From: Sulfurospirillum diekertiae
GTDB lineage: Bacteria; Campylobacterota; Campylobacteria; Campylobacterales; Sulfurospirillaceae
DNA length: 64,000 bases
NCBI RefSeq assembly: GCF_002309535.1
Contig: NZ_CP023275.1
Location: 2,604,001-2,668,000 of the forward strand
Direction: 5' to 3'
Positions 20,046 through 28,207 of the stretch are shown piece after piece (the first letter of the stretch is position 1; each line of letters starts with the position of its first letter). The position numbers and the translations under genes were made by a program. The notes below the pieces were generated by a model. The model did no database searches. It saw only the letters and a list, made by a program, of their open reading frames with translations, and had not been told where the DNA came from.

Positions 20046-21489
20046 AAACCTCATTCTGGCATTATTCTCTCTTGTAGGTGCTCGCCTTATTGTGATGTAT
20101 TATTTTCCTTTAACAGACAGTACCGAAGCACGTTATGCCAATACCGCCCTGATGATGGCAAAGCTCAACGATTGGATTAGCCCTTATTATGATTATGGTG
20201 TCCCTTTTTGGGGAAAGCCGCCCTTGTCTTTTTGGGCAGAAGCACTCTCCTATAAGTTTTTAGGCATCAGCGATTTTACGCCACGCTTGCCTTCCTTGTT
20301 CATAAGTTTAGCAACCGCTTGGCTGATGTATCACTTTGTCAAAACATTAACAAACACAAAAAGTGCCTTATGGTCTGTTGTCATCTATTTTGGTATGCTC
20401 CTTTCATTTCAACTGAGTGGCGCTGTATTGACAGACCCTTTTTTAGCATTTAGTACCACCTTGTCCTTGGTCGCTTTTATGCTGTTTACCCTCAAAGGAA
20501 AGCGTTCATGGGGATATCTTTTTTTTATTGGGTTAGGATTGGGACTTCTTGCCAAAGGACCTTTGGCTTTGGTCATTATAGGAGGAATTCTTTTTTTATG
20601 GATGCTCCCTTCCATTAAAACACGTTTTGCACAGCTAGGGCAACTTCCTTGGATAAAAGGTACGCTTTTAATGGTGTGCATTAGCCTTCCTTGGTATATT
20701 CTTGCAGAAATGAAGACACCTGGATTTTTGAATTATTTTATCATTGGAGAGCATTTTGGTCGCTTTTTAGATGCTGGATGGCATGGCGATAAATACGGCT
20801 ATGTTCACAAAAATCCACACGGTGCTATTTGGTTGATGTGGTTGGCGGCATCTTTACCATGGGGGTTGAGTGCTTTCTTTTTTGGCTATCAAAGTCTTCA
20901 TCAGCACACTCAAAAAGAGGTGTTTTTTAAGCTCTTTAAAGATCCAATTTTGTGTTTACTGATCATTTGGGCGCTCTTTTTAGTCCTGTTTTTTACATTG
21001 GCAAGTAATGTCATTTGGACATACGTATTGCCATCACTCCCTGCTTTTGCCATTCTTCTAGCCCTACTGTTAAATCAAAATGAAGGCAGTTTGATTCAAA
21101 AATATCCTAAAGTGATCGCTGTTAACATCTATCTTGTACCCGTTGTATCATTGATTGGGTTGGTGATTGTCGCGTGGTTTCCAAACCTTGTGATGAGCGA
21201 AAAATATCTTATTGCTTCTTACCGCCATCACGCTTCTTCACAAGAGCCTATTTACTTTTTAGAAAAGAAATCTTTTTCCTCCATGTATTACATGAATGAA
21301 CCGATCCAAACAACTTCTCTTGAAGCATTTAATGATCTCAATCTCTCCAATGAATCGCATTATTTTGTCGTTATGAACAAAGGAGATGAAAAGCATATTA
21401 CCCAACCAATAGACTTGCATAAAGTTTACAGTAGTAAGAGCTATGTTCTCTATGAAGTAAAAAATACTTTTTTGAATATAGAAAAATAA
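20029..21489 (+). CDS. ArnT-like GT39 lipid A glycosyltransferase
   Basis: 486 residues with about 11-12 membrane helices. The first periplasmic loop has DSTEARYANTA, matching the acidic/RYA site of ArnT and related GT-C enzymes, and a GKPPLSFW segment follows. Such enzymes move a sugar from undecaprenyl phosphate to lipid A phosphate or another acceptor at the periplasmic face. It overlaps the deacetylase gene by 17 nt. The soluble C-terminal part (about 390-486) is shorter than in enterobacterial ArnT (about 550 residues). Acceptor and sugar are inferred from context; an O-linked protein acceptor is a possible alternative. Confidence 0.82.
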   Translation: MQNTFKNLILALFSLVGARLIVMYYFPLTDSTEARYANTALMMAKLNDWISPYYDYGVPFWGKPPLSFWAEALSYKFLGISDFTPRLPSLFISLATAWLMYHFVKTLTNTKSALWSVVIYFGMLLSFQLSGAVLTDPFLAFSTTLSLVAFMLFTLKGKRSWGYLFFIGLGLGLLAKGPLALVIIGGILFLWMLPSIKTRFAQLGQLPWIKGTLLMVCISLPWYILAEMKTPGFLNYFIIGEHFGRFLDAGWHGDKYGYVHKNPHGAIWLMWLAASLPWGLSAFFFGYQSLHQHTQKEVFFKLFKDPILCLLIIWALFLVLFFTLASNVIWTYVLPSLPAFAILLALLLNQNEGSLIQKYPKVIAVNIYLVPVVSLIGLVIVAWFPNLVMSEKYLIASYRHHASSQEPIYFLEKKSFSSMYYMNEPIQTTSLEAFNDLNLSNESHYFVVMNKGDEKHITQPIDLHKVYSSKSYVLYEVKNTFLNIEK

Positions 21490-21526
21490 AAACTTGAAAT
21501 AATGAAAATATGAAGAAAAGTGAGCG

Positions 21527-22102
21527 ATGATGATTTTAAATATAGAAGAATTAAATTTAACATGGTTTCAGAGTATCAATGCTTCGGCTAATGCTCCAGA
21601 ATTAGTTGTGAATAGTGCAAAATTTTTTGCGGAATATGTACTTTATGCGCTTCCTCTTTTTTTTATATTTCTTTGGTTTTTTGGCACTAAAGCTCAAAAA
21701 GAGATTGTTCTTAAATCACTCTTGGTCATCTTCATTTCACTGTGTATTGGGCAGCTCATTATCATGTTCTTTCCGCATCCACGACCTTTTATGATGGGGG
21801 TTGGAAGAACATTGATTGTCCATGCGCCAAACGCTTCATTCCCCAGTCATCATATGATATTTTTTAGTGCTGTATTTATCAGTCATTTTTTGGCAAAAAA
21901 CTATAAAATTAGCCTGATTTTTTTTATTTTAACGCTTCTTGTCGCTTGGTCTAGGATTTATTTGGGTGTTCATTTCCCCTTCGATATGATCGGAGCATTT
22001 TGTATAGTGATGTGTGTTGCACTGTTGCTTGAGCTTTTTTGGAAACGAATCAGAGATGTCATCATGAACTTTTTAATGAGATACAAATGCACCCAGAAGT
22101 AA
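21527..22102 (+). CDS. PAP2-family membrane phosphatase
   Basis: 191 residues, about five membrane helices. The three PAP2 motifs are visible: HPRPF, PSHH and SRIYLGVHFPFD, giving the catalytic His and the His/Asp relay. The family includes undecaprenyl-diphosphatase (BcrC type) and lipid A phosphatases (LpxE/LpxF). It follows the ArnT-like gene by 37 nt, so it may recycle undecaprenyl carrier or trim a lipid A phosphate ahead of sugar addition; sequence does not decide between these. Confidence 0.82.
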   Translation: MMILNIEELNLTWFQSINASANAPELVVNSAKFFAEYVLYALPLFFIFLWFFGTKAQKEIVLKSLLVIFISLCIGQLIIMFFPHPRPFMMGVGRTLIVHAPNASFPSHHMIFFSAVFISHFLAKNYKISLIFFILTLLVAWSRIYLGVHFPFDMIGAFCIVMCVALLLELFWKRIRDVIMNFLMRYKCTQK

Positions 22103-22187
22103 TATGAAAGTGTACAGTAAATACTGCGCCTTCATAACATGTTACAATTCAAGATAATTGACCCTTTTGACTTTAAAGGAAATTCTG

Positions 22188-22676
22188 ATGCAAAAAATTT
22201 ATCTTGCAGGTCCTGAAGTTTTTTTACCCAATGCTACTGAAGTTGGCAAAGCACATAAGCACCTGTGTCAGCAGTATGGTTATGAAGGACTTTTCCCACT
22301 TGATAACACTATTTCAGGAAATACTCCCAAGAAGATAGCAGAAGCAATTCGTCAGGCCAATGAAGCAATGATACGTACATGTGACATCGTTATTGCCAAT
22401 TTCTCCCCATTCAGAGGGCCAGAACCAGACAGTGGCACGGTTTGGGAAGTAGGTTTTGCGCAAGGACTAGGTAAAAAAGTTATAGCCTATTCTACAGACC
22501 TTCGCACCCATAAAGAAAAAACTCAATCCATTCTCAACTTAGGAAATGCAAACTATGATGCTTTGGGTATGGCAATTGAAGATTTTGGACTGACGCACAA
22601 TCTCATGTTTTCACCTATCGTCATTGCAAATAGCTTTGAAGCTTCTCTTCAATACCTTGCACAAAATGGCTTATAA
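22188..22676 (+). CDS. Nucleoside 2-deoxyribosyltransferase family protein
   Basis: 162 residues from ATG 22188, preceded by AAAGGA with suitable spacing; the frame upstream to 22158 has no ribosome site. The start IYLAGPEVF is the nucleotide-sugar binding beginning of the family, and GPEPDSGTVWEVGFA carries the catalytic Asp/Glu region. These enzymes move or remove the deoxyribose (or ribose) of nucleosides and nucleotides in base salvage or nucleotide clean-up. It stands alone between the lipid A cluster and the aldehyde dehydrogenase. Confidence 0.85.
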   Translation: MQKIYLAGPEVFLPNATEVGKAHKHLCQQYGYEGLFPLDNTISGNTPKKIAEAIRQANEAMIRTCDIVIANFSPFRGPEPDSGTVWEVGFAQGLGKKVIAYSTDLRTHKEKTQSILNLGNANYDALGMAIEDFGLTHNLMFSPIVIANSFEASLQYLAQNGL

Positions 22677-22757
22677 ATATTTAATCCAATCTAAAAAAAA
22701 TAGTTAGTTGTCGCTTTGTCTTTGTTGTTAAAGCTAGCTGGTATAGAGTAACTAAAG

Positions 22758-22772
22758 AGATAATTATTATCT
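22758..22772. promoter_or_regulatory. Fur-like operator upstream of the aldehyde dehydrogenase
   Basis: AGATAATTATTATCT is a perfect 7-1-7 inverted repeat, 31-45 nt before the start codon. Its GATAAT-N-ATTATC core equals the Fur box core, and the same 13-mer occurs in reverse at 25202-25214 at the other end of the module. Confidence 0.6.
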
Positions 22773-22802
22773 TTTAACTCTATTATTAAGGAAGGTGCAA
22801 AA

Positions 22803-24299
22803 ATGGCATATTCAAGACCTACATACAAACCTCGTTATGAGAACTTTATCGGCGGCGAGTGGGTTGCTCCACTTAGCGGTGAATATTTCGACAATCTTTC
22901 CCCTGTTGATGGTGAATTTCTAACTAAAATCCCTCGTTCATCTGAAGCGGATGTTGATGCAGCAGTGGCTGCTGGTGTTAAAGCATTTGAAACGTATAAA
23001 CATACCTCCGTTATTGAACGAAGCACATTACTTAACAAAATTGCTGACGCTATCGAAGCCAATTTAGAGGCTCTTGCTGTTGCAGAAACACTCGACAATG
23101 GTAAAGCGATTCGCGAAACTTTGAATGCAGATGTTCCTTTGGTTATAGATCACTTTAGATATTTTGCTTCTGTTATTCGAGCAGAATCAGGTACAGTTTC
23201 AGATTTGGATGAAAACACAATTTCTCAAGAGATCCATGAACCACTCGGTGTTGTCGCACAAATCATTCCATGGAACTTTCCACTCTTAATGGCGGCATGG
23301 AAAATCGCTCCTGCCATTGCTGCTGGTAACTGCGTTGTTTTAAAACCAGCGAGTGCAACACCAATGTCAATTTTAATTTTGATGGAAACTATTCAAAATA
23401 TATTGCCAAAAGGCGTTGTGAATATTATTAACGGTGCAGGTGGCAAGATTGGTAAACACCTCTCAACACACCCTGACATTAAAAAAGTAGGCTTTACCGG
23501 TGAAACCACCACAGGTCAGCTTATTATGCAATACGCTACTGAAAACATCATCCCTTCTACCTTGGAACTCGGTGGTAAATCACCTAACGTTTTCTTTGAA
23601 TCTATCATGGCAAAAGATGATGAATTTTTTGACAAAGCGATCGAAGGACTTGTGTTATTCGCCTTTAATAGCGGTGAAGTCTGCACATGCCCATCACGCG
23701 CACTCATTCAAGAGTCTATCTATGAGCCATTTATGAAACGTGTTTTAGAACGTGTCAAAGCGATCACACAAGAAAATCCTCTTGATCCAACCACGAAAAT
23801 GGGAGCACAAGCTTCAGTCAATCAAAAAGAGAAAATCTTAGAATATATTAAAATCGGTAAAGCAGAAGGGGCTGAGTGCCTTATTGGTGGAGGTGAGTAC
23901 AAAAATAAAACTTTCCCAAAAGGAAATTACATCCAACCAACCATCTTCAAAGGTCACAACAAAATGCGTATCTTCCAAGAAGAGATTTTTGGACCAGTAT
24001 TATGTGTCACAACCTTTAAAGATGAAGCCGAAGCACTTGCCATCGCCAATGACACCATTTATGGCTTAGGCTCAGGTGTTTGGTCAAGAGACGCGCATCA
24101 ACTTCATAGCATGTCACGTGGCATTGAAGCGGGACGTGTATGGGTCAACTGCTACCATCTCTACCCATCTCATGCCTCTTTTGGTGGGTATAAAAAATCA
24201 GGTATCGGCCGTGAAACACACATGATGATGCTTAACGCTTATAGACACACCAAAAACATCTTGACATCATTCAATAAAAATAAACTTGGATTTTTCTAG
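22803..24299 (+). CDS. aldB: NAD(P)-dependent aldehyde dehydrogenase (AldB/ExaC type)
   Basis: 498 residues, full length. Cofactor segment IIPWNFPLLMAAWK, the catalytic base Glu255 in LELGGKS and the nucleophile Cys294 in NSGEVCTCPSR are present; the CTCPS form is characteristic of the AldB/ExaC branch, which oxidises acetaldehyde and other short aldehydes. The ribosome site AAGGAAGG precedes ATG 22803. The DUF779 gene follows in the same transcript, a common partner of this branch. A Fur-like box in the promoter suggests metal- or redox-responsive control (inference). Confidence 0.92.
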   Translation: MAYSRPTYKPRYENFIGGEWVAPLSGEYFDNLSPVDGEFLTKIPRSSEADVDAAVAAGVKAFETYKHTSVIERSTLLNKIADAIEANLEALAVAETLDNGKAIRETLNADVPLVIDHFRYFASVIRAESGTVSDLDENTISQEIHEPLGVVAQIIPWNFPLLMAAWKIAPAIAAGNCVVLKPASATPMSILILMETIQNILPKGVVNIINGAGGKIGKHLSTHPDIKKVGFTGETTTGQLIMQYATENIIPSTLELGGKSPNVFFESIMAKDDEFFDKAIEGLVLFAFNSGEVCTCPSRALIQESIYEPFMKRVLERVKAITQENPLDPTTKMGAQASVNQKEKILEYIKIGKAEGAECLIGGGEYKNKTFPKGNYIQPTIFKGHNKMRIFQEEIFGPVLCVTTFKDEAEALAIANDTIYGLGSGVWSRDAHQLHSMSRGIEAGRVWVNCYHLYPSHASFGGYKKSGIGRETHMMMLNAYRHTKNILTSFNKNKLGFF

Positions 24300-24309
24300 G
24301 CGACACTAA

Positions 24310-24333
24310 TGCATGGGCATCAAAGCCCATGCA
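24310..24333 (+). promoter_or_regulatory. Intercistronic hairpin
   Basis: TGCATGGGC and GCCCATGCA form a perfect 9-bp stem around a 6-nt loop between the dehydrogenase and DUF779 genes. No T-run follows, so it more likely stabilises or partly attenuates the mRNA than terminates it. Confidence 0.6.
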
Positions 24334-24355
24334 CCTCTCTTTGAAAGGAGCTCAA

Positions 24356-24733
24356 ATGACAATCCATCGTCTTACTGCAACCTCTGAAGCTCTTAAAGTT
24401 ATCGAAATGCTTAAAAATGAATATGGTGAACTTGTTTTCAACCAAAGTGGTGGCTGTTGTGATGGTACAGCACCGATGTGTTATGAAAAAAAAGATTTTC
24501 ATGTCCCTTCGCGCAATATCAAAATGGGCGAAGTCGGAGGATGTGAGTTTTTCATCGATAAAGACCAATTTGAATACTTTCGTTATTCTCAAATTGTCTT
24601 AGATGTGAAAGAAGAAAAAGCTGCTTTTGGAAACTCTTTTTCATTGGAAATTGATGAAGGGTATCAGTTTATTACACGTTCGCGTATTTTTAGTGATGAA
24701 GAAAATAGACTTTTAGCCGAACAAGAGAAGTGA
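24356..24733 (+). CDS. DUF779 protein, partner of aldehyde dehydrogenase
   Basis: 125 residues from ATG 24356 behind AAAGGAG; the frame extends upstream through the hairpin to 24329 but that part is unlikely to be translated. The family signature QSGGCCDGTAPMCY, with three cysteines, lies at about 34-47, and a second conserved block GGCEFFIDKDQFE follows. DUF779 genes sit beside aldB-like genes in many bacteria; the biochemical role is unknown and the cysteines suggest metal or thiol chemistry (inference). Confidence 0.85.
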   Translation: MTIHRLTATSEALKVIEMLKNEYGELVFNQSGGCCDGTAPMCYEKKDFHVPSRNIKMGEVGGCEFFIDKDQFEYFRYSQIVLDVKEEKAAFGNSFSLEIDEGYQFITRSRIFSDEENRLLAEQEK

Positions 24734-24747
24734 AATTCACTTCTCTT
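24723..24747. terminator. Bidirectional hairpin between convergent genes
   Basis: AAGAGAAGTGAA (24723-24734) and TTCACTTCTCTT (24736-24747) are perfect 12-bp arms. The stem includes the DUF779 stop codon and ends just before the stop codon of the convergent periplasmic gene. Confidence 0.7.
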
Positions 24748-24752
24748 ACATA

Positions 24753-25187
24753 TTAGAGTTTATCTTTAAAGTCAATAGCCGTAACATTGAGATTATTAAG
24801 CGTAATGATGGTGAGTTGATCCTCTTTTTTGGGAAAATACGCCACATCTTTTTCATTTTCTAACAGTCCAATCGCATAAGGATATTTCTTAAATTTTGGT
24901 AGCATAAACATACTCATCACCATACTAGGAACCGCTGTTGCATCCATCAAATAAAGCGCACTGTTCTCACTTAAATAGTTTGGATTTGCTTCCAAAAAAG
25001 CCTTGAGCACATCCCCTTGAGCTTTGGTATAGGCGATGATAATCTGTTTGGTTTGAGGTGTAATGTCCACCGTTTTTTCAAACTGGTCTTTCATAACAGG
25101 CGCTTGTATTGTCGTACCTTCTTTAAGCGTATCGGCAAAGAGTCCAAACGGTAGAAGAAGCATTACTGCAAAAAAAAGTTGTTTCAT
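24753..25187 (-). CDS. Periplasmic protein of unknown function, Fur-like box in promoter
   Basis: 144 residues with a cleavable signal peptide (about 1-18, ending FGLFADT). The mature part alternates predicted strands and helices and could be a thioredoxin-like fold (APVMKDQFEKTVDI at the start, ATAVPSMVM in the middle), but it has no cysteine pair, so no redox role can be claimed. ATG at 25187 is preceded by AAGGAA. A near-perfect Fur-type box begins 13 nt upstream of the start, which predicts tight repression when the regulator is loaded. It converges on the aldehyde dehydrogenase/DUF779 pair. Confidence 0.7.
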   Translation of the reverse strand: MKQLFFAVMLLLPFGLFADTLKEGTTIQAPVMKDQFEKTVDITPQTKQIIIAYTKAQGDVLKAFLEANPNYLSENSALYLMDATAVPSMVMSMFMLPKFKKYPYAIGLLENEKDVAYFPKKEDQLTIITLNNLNVTAIDFKDKL

Positions 25188-25200
25188 AGAGTTCCTTTAT

Positions 25201-25215
25201 TGATAATAATTATCT
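25201..25215. promoter_or_regulatory. Fur-like operator of the periplasmic gene
   Basis: TGATAATAATTATCT matches the 7-1-7 Fur half-site arrangement at 14 of 15 positions. Its core is the reverse complement of the box at 22759-22771. Confidence 0.65.
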
Positions 25216-25250
25216 GATTGTATCTTTTCAAAGTAAATAGCAAATTAACA

Positions 25251-25266
25251 AAAATTGATCAATTTT
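25251..25266. promoter_or_regulatory. Perfect 16-bp palindrome in a divergent promoter region
   Basis: AAAATTGATCAATTTT lies between the two divergent starts at 25187 and 25338. It could be an operator for either gene; the factor is unknown. Confidence 0.4.
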
Positions 25267-25314
25267 CTTTGTAAAGTTTTCAAAAAGCATGCTATACTCT
25301 TTTATCCTAGATTC

Positions 25315-25326
25315 TTTACATGTAAA
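25315..25326. repeat. TTTACATGTAAA palindrome, exact
   Basis: Ends 11 nt before the 2-hydroxyacid dehydrogenase start; overlaps the ribosome-site region (AAAAGGA follows). Confidence 0.9.
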
Positions 25327-25337
25327 AGGAAAATTTC

Positions 25338-26258
25338 ATGAAAATCGCTGTTATTACACCCCTTTTTTCGCGTTCTCCCGAGTTGATGAACGAACTGACA
25401 TTTCATTTTCCAGATACCAAACACAATGCCAATAATACGCTGAAAACCAAAGAAGACATCATCACTTTTTTGCAAGATATGGATGGTGCTATTGTTGGGC
25501 GTGAAGAGATAGACGATGAGATCTTAAGCGCCTGTCCAAAACTCAAAATTCTCTCTCGCTATGGTGTAGGACTGGATAATTTAGACCTGGAGGCGATGAA
25601 AAAAAGAGGTGTCAAACTCGGTTGGAGTGGCGGAACCAATAGCAATTCGGTTGCCGAAGTCACACTAAGCCTTATGCTCTCGCTCATTCGAAACTTACAC
25701 ATTGCTACAACACTTCTTAAACAACATGTTTGGAAAGTGAACGGCGGAAGTGAACTCACCGGAAAAACCATTGGTCTTTTTGGCTTTGGCAACATTGCAA
25801 AGCGTGTGGTAGAGCTTTTAGCTCCTTTTCACTGTACCATTTTAGTTTATAATCGTACACAAGATGAAACAGAAGCTAAAAAATATGGCATCACCTTTGC
25901 CAGTAAAGAGCGCATCTTAGAAGAAGCGGACATCATCTCGATTCATCTTCCACTGACATCAGAGAGTAAAAATCTCTTCTCAACCGCCGAGTTTAAAACG
26001 ATGAAAAAGAGTGCGTTTATTATCAACACCGCACGTGGCGGTATTATCGATGAAGAGGCGCTTAAAGTGGCACTCAAAAGCGGTGAAATTGCAGGCGCTG
26101 GACTGGAAGCTTTTTTGGTTGAACCAATACAAGATTGGGAACTGATCGATCTACCGAACCTTGTCTGTACTCCCCATCTTGGTGGTAACTCAAAAGAGAG
26201 TATCTTGGCGATGGGATATAGCTGTATTGAGCATCTTAAAGCTCATTTTACACATTAA
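25338..26258 (+). CDS. D-isomer-specific 2-hydroxyacid dehydrogenase (phosphoglycerate dehydrogenase-like)
   Basis: 306 residues. The NAD-binding loop GLFGFGNIAKRVVE, the TARGGIIDEEAL block and the catalytic His in CTPHLGGNSKESI are present, with the substrate Arg and Glu expected in between. The enzyme should interconvert a 2-hydroxy acid and its 2-oxo acid using NAD(H). It lacks the C-terminal ACT/ASB domains of SerA, so it is a short-form enzyme whose substrate is not defined by sequence. It is monocistronic. Confidence 0.9.
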   Translation: MKIAVITPLFSRSPELMNELTFHFPDTKHNANNTLKTKEDIITFLQDMDGAIVGREEIDDEILSACPKLKILSRYGVGLDNLDLEAMKKRGVKLGWSGGTNSNSVAEVTLSLMLSLIRNLHIATTLLKQHVWKVNGGSELTGKTIGLFGFGNIAKRVVELLAPFHCTILVYNRTQDETEAKKYGITFASKERILEEADIISIHLPLTSESKNLFSTAEFKTMKKSAFIINTARGGIIDEEALKVALKSGEIAGAGLEAFLVEPIQDWELIDLPNLVCTPHLGGNSKESILAMGYSCIEHLKAHFTH

Positions 26259-26321
26259 GTGTCACCAAAATTTTATTATTTTCAGGTACAATAAAACCGA
26301 TTTTACACTGATAGGGAAGTT

Positions 26322-27581
26322 ATGGAAGAGTCATCATTTAGTCTCGTTGAAAAAACCATTGAGAAATTTTTTGAAAATTTTGAGCCAAAAGAGTATTTAT
26401 ATCTGGATGTGTTATACCGTTTTGAAGAAGAAAATATTGAAGAGGTTCTTACCAATGCGCGCAGTTGTAAACTACCTAAAAAATACCATTCATACAAAGA
26501 CCTTTTACAGGAACAAATCGCTAAAAAACTCTCTTTAACGAACAATGATCTCTTTTTATATACAGAAAATGTGATTTACGTCAAACGATTTTTTCAAGTA
26601 GAAACGCCTGCGGATGGACCCGATAGAAGGGCATGTGGTATTCCTCCTGAAATGTTGCAAGAGTATAAAAAACGTTTTTTCCCAAATGATGAGTACAAAG
26701 CACGAATGTTGGAACTTCTCACTTTTGCACTTGATAGCACACTGAATATTAAAAAAATAAACCCATCCGAATTTCGCGCTCTTTTTATCCCTGTCTTTGT
26801 GAACATCTCCGACATTGTTGTAATCGAGTCCAGTGAACTTGAAGATTTGCGGGAAATTCGGGGACTAAGCTACTTTTTACTGCGCGAGATGTTTGAAAAA
26901 ATGATGCTCAGCATCGCTGAAATTATTTTATTTCACTTTTCAAATCAAGAGAAAAAAGCCATTGAATTTCTCAGTCACTATGGCATTCATGAGACCATTG
27001 ATGCCAAAGGCAATCATTACAAACCAAACCCTATTTTAGATGAAAGCAATCGCGCATGGAATATGACAACCATTCGCTCGACGATGATTCAACATAAAAA
27101 ATCCAAACAAACACTTTACGATAAACGAAACGATATTATCGCCATTAAAAAGAAACTCAACACATACCGAAATGAACATAAAGAACTTACAAAACATCTC
27201 TACAAAGAACATAAAGAGTATGAGAAAGTAGAAGAGAAATTAGATCATATCCATCAAACACTTGATAGACTCGAATATACCGATGCTAAAGAGGTAAAAT
27301 TTTTAGAAAATGGCGAAGAAAAGCTCTATGAGCGCAAACCCTTGATCACCCATCTTTTCAAGAGCGAAGATTTACTGCTAAACCAAAAAGCTCAGCTTCA
27401 TAAATCAACCAAAGAGCTAGAGCTTACCCTTTCAAATAAACAAAAAGAAATTTACGTGTGGGAAAAGAAACTGGCGGAAAGCGAAAGTGCCCTTAAAAAT
27501 CTTGAATCTCACGGACACCCCATTGACTCACAGTATGAGAGAATTCAGCGGGCATTGGCTAAAACTCTCTCACAGAGGTAA
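26322..27581 (+). CDS. Coiled-coil protein of unknown function
   Basis: 419 residues, no signal peptide or membrane helix. The N-terminal two thirds (1-240) are helical and acidic with no motif I recognise; the segment ADGPDRRACGIPPEM (about 94-108) is the most distinctive. Residues about 255-400 form long charged heptad-like helices broken by a short hinge. Codon use looks like the neighbouring host genes, so it is probably a lineage-specific cytoplasmic protein rather than a recent import. ATG 26322 follows AGGGAAG. Confidence 0.7.
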   Translation: MEESSFSLVEKTIEKFFENFEPKEYLYLDVLYRFEEENIEEVLTNARSCKLPKKYHSYKDLLQEQIAKKLSLTNNDLFLYTENVIYVKRFFQVETPADGPDRRACGIPPEMLQEYKKRFFPNDEYKARMLELLTFALDSTLNIKKINPSEFRALFIPVFVNISDIVVIESSELEDLREIRGLSYFLLREMFEKMMLSIAEIILFHFSNQEKKAIEFLSHYGIHETIDAKGNHYKPNPILDESNRAWNMTTIRSTMIQHKKSKQTLYDKRNDIIAIKKKLNTYRNEHKELTKHLYKEHKEYEKVEEKLDHIHQTLDRLEYTDAKEVKFLENGEEKLYERKPLITHLFKSEDLLLNQKAQLHKSTKELELTLSNKQKEIYVWEKKLAESESALKNLESHGHPIDSQYERIQRALAKTLSQR

Positions 27582-27584
27582 TAC

Positions 27585-27806
27585 TTAAGCGTTGAGCTTC
27601 TCTTTGATCTTTTCAAAAGCCTCTTCGTCGATCTCTCCGCGTGCAAAACGCTTACGGGCGATCTCTAACGCTTCATCTTCCTTCTCGCGATGATGGCAAG
27701 ACGATCTACCACCTCGCATCACCATAAAAAACACTAAAAGCATAATGGGAAATACAATCATCCACGGCATAAAAAACCCGTGCCCCATCCATTCATATCC
27801 ATACAT
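27585..27806 (-). CDS. Small membrane protein with SHOCT domain
   Basis: 73 residues: a hydrophobic helix (about 10-30), a short HHREK-type basic/His stretch, then a C-terminal SHOCT segment (ALEIARKRFARGEIDEEAFEKIKEKL). SHOCT tails are short oligomerisation modules found on many membrane proteins. It ends 3 nt past the coiled-coil gene in the opposite direction and is divergent from the nickel sensor gene. Confidence 0.85.
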   Translation of the reverse strand: MYGYEWMGHGFFMPWMIVFPIMLLVFFMVMRGGRSSCHHREKEDEALEIARKRFARGEIDEEAFEKIKEKLNA

Positions 27807-27896
27807 GGTGACTCCTTTGAATCAAGTTATCGTATTGTAATCTTTTTGTGTGAACAACATGTTAACTCTTTCAATTTTTTCACAGAGTTATTAAAC

Positions 27897-27920
27897 TATA
27901 ATATCCTACCCCATAGGATA
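27897..27920 (+). promoter_or_regulatory. -10 element and overlapping operator of the nickel sensor operon
   Basis: TATAAT lies at 27897-27902 and TATCCTA-CCCCA-TAGGATA at 27902-27920, a perfect 7-bp inverted repeat around a C-tract. A further TAGGATA half-copy overlaps its right edge. AT-rich arms around a G/C tract are typical of RcnR/CsoR-family operators, so the repressor probably binds its own promoter here. Confidence 0.65.
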
Positions 27921-27929
27921 GGATACATC

Positions 27930-28199
27930 ATGTCGCAACATCTTTCACACGAAGATATACTCAAACGCCTTAAAAGAGCTGATGGACATCTCAAAAGTAT
28001 TATGACTATGATCGAAAAAGAGCGTAATTGCTCTGAAATAGCTCAACAACTCTATGCTGTAGAAAAAGCTATCTCCAATGCTAAAAAATTACTCATACAC
28101 GACCACATCGACCATTGCCTCGATAGTGCAGCAAAAGATGGCTCACTCAGTTCGGATGAAGTGATTCAAGAATTTAAACAAATTACAAAATACTTATAA
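27930..28199 (+). CDS. CsoR/RcnR-family metal-sensing repressor, probably nickel (InrS-like)
   Basis: 89 residues from ATG 27930; the frame extends upstream to 27780 but crosses the promoter and operator. All-helical DUF156 fold. Candidate metal ligands are Cys34, His59 and Cys63, the same spacing (25 and 4) as in CsoR and InrS, plus His20, which corresponds to the extra His of the nickel sensor InrS. The next gene is a NicO nickel/cobalt exporter starting 8 nt downstream, so nickel (or cobalt) rather than copper is the likely ligand (inference). Metal binding should release the operator at 27902-27920. Confidence 0.85.
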   Translation: MSQHLSHEDILKRLKRADGHLKSIMTMIEKERNCSEIAQQLYAVEKAISNAKKLLIHDHIDHCLDSAAKDGSLSSDEVIQEFKQITKYL

Positions 28200-28207
28200 G
28201 GTAACAA

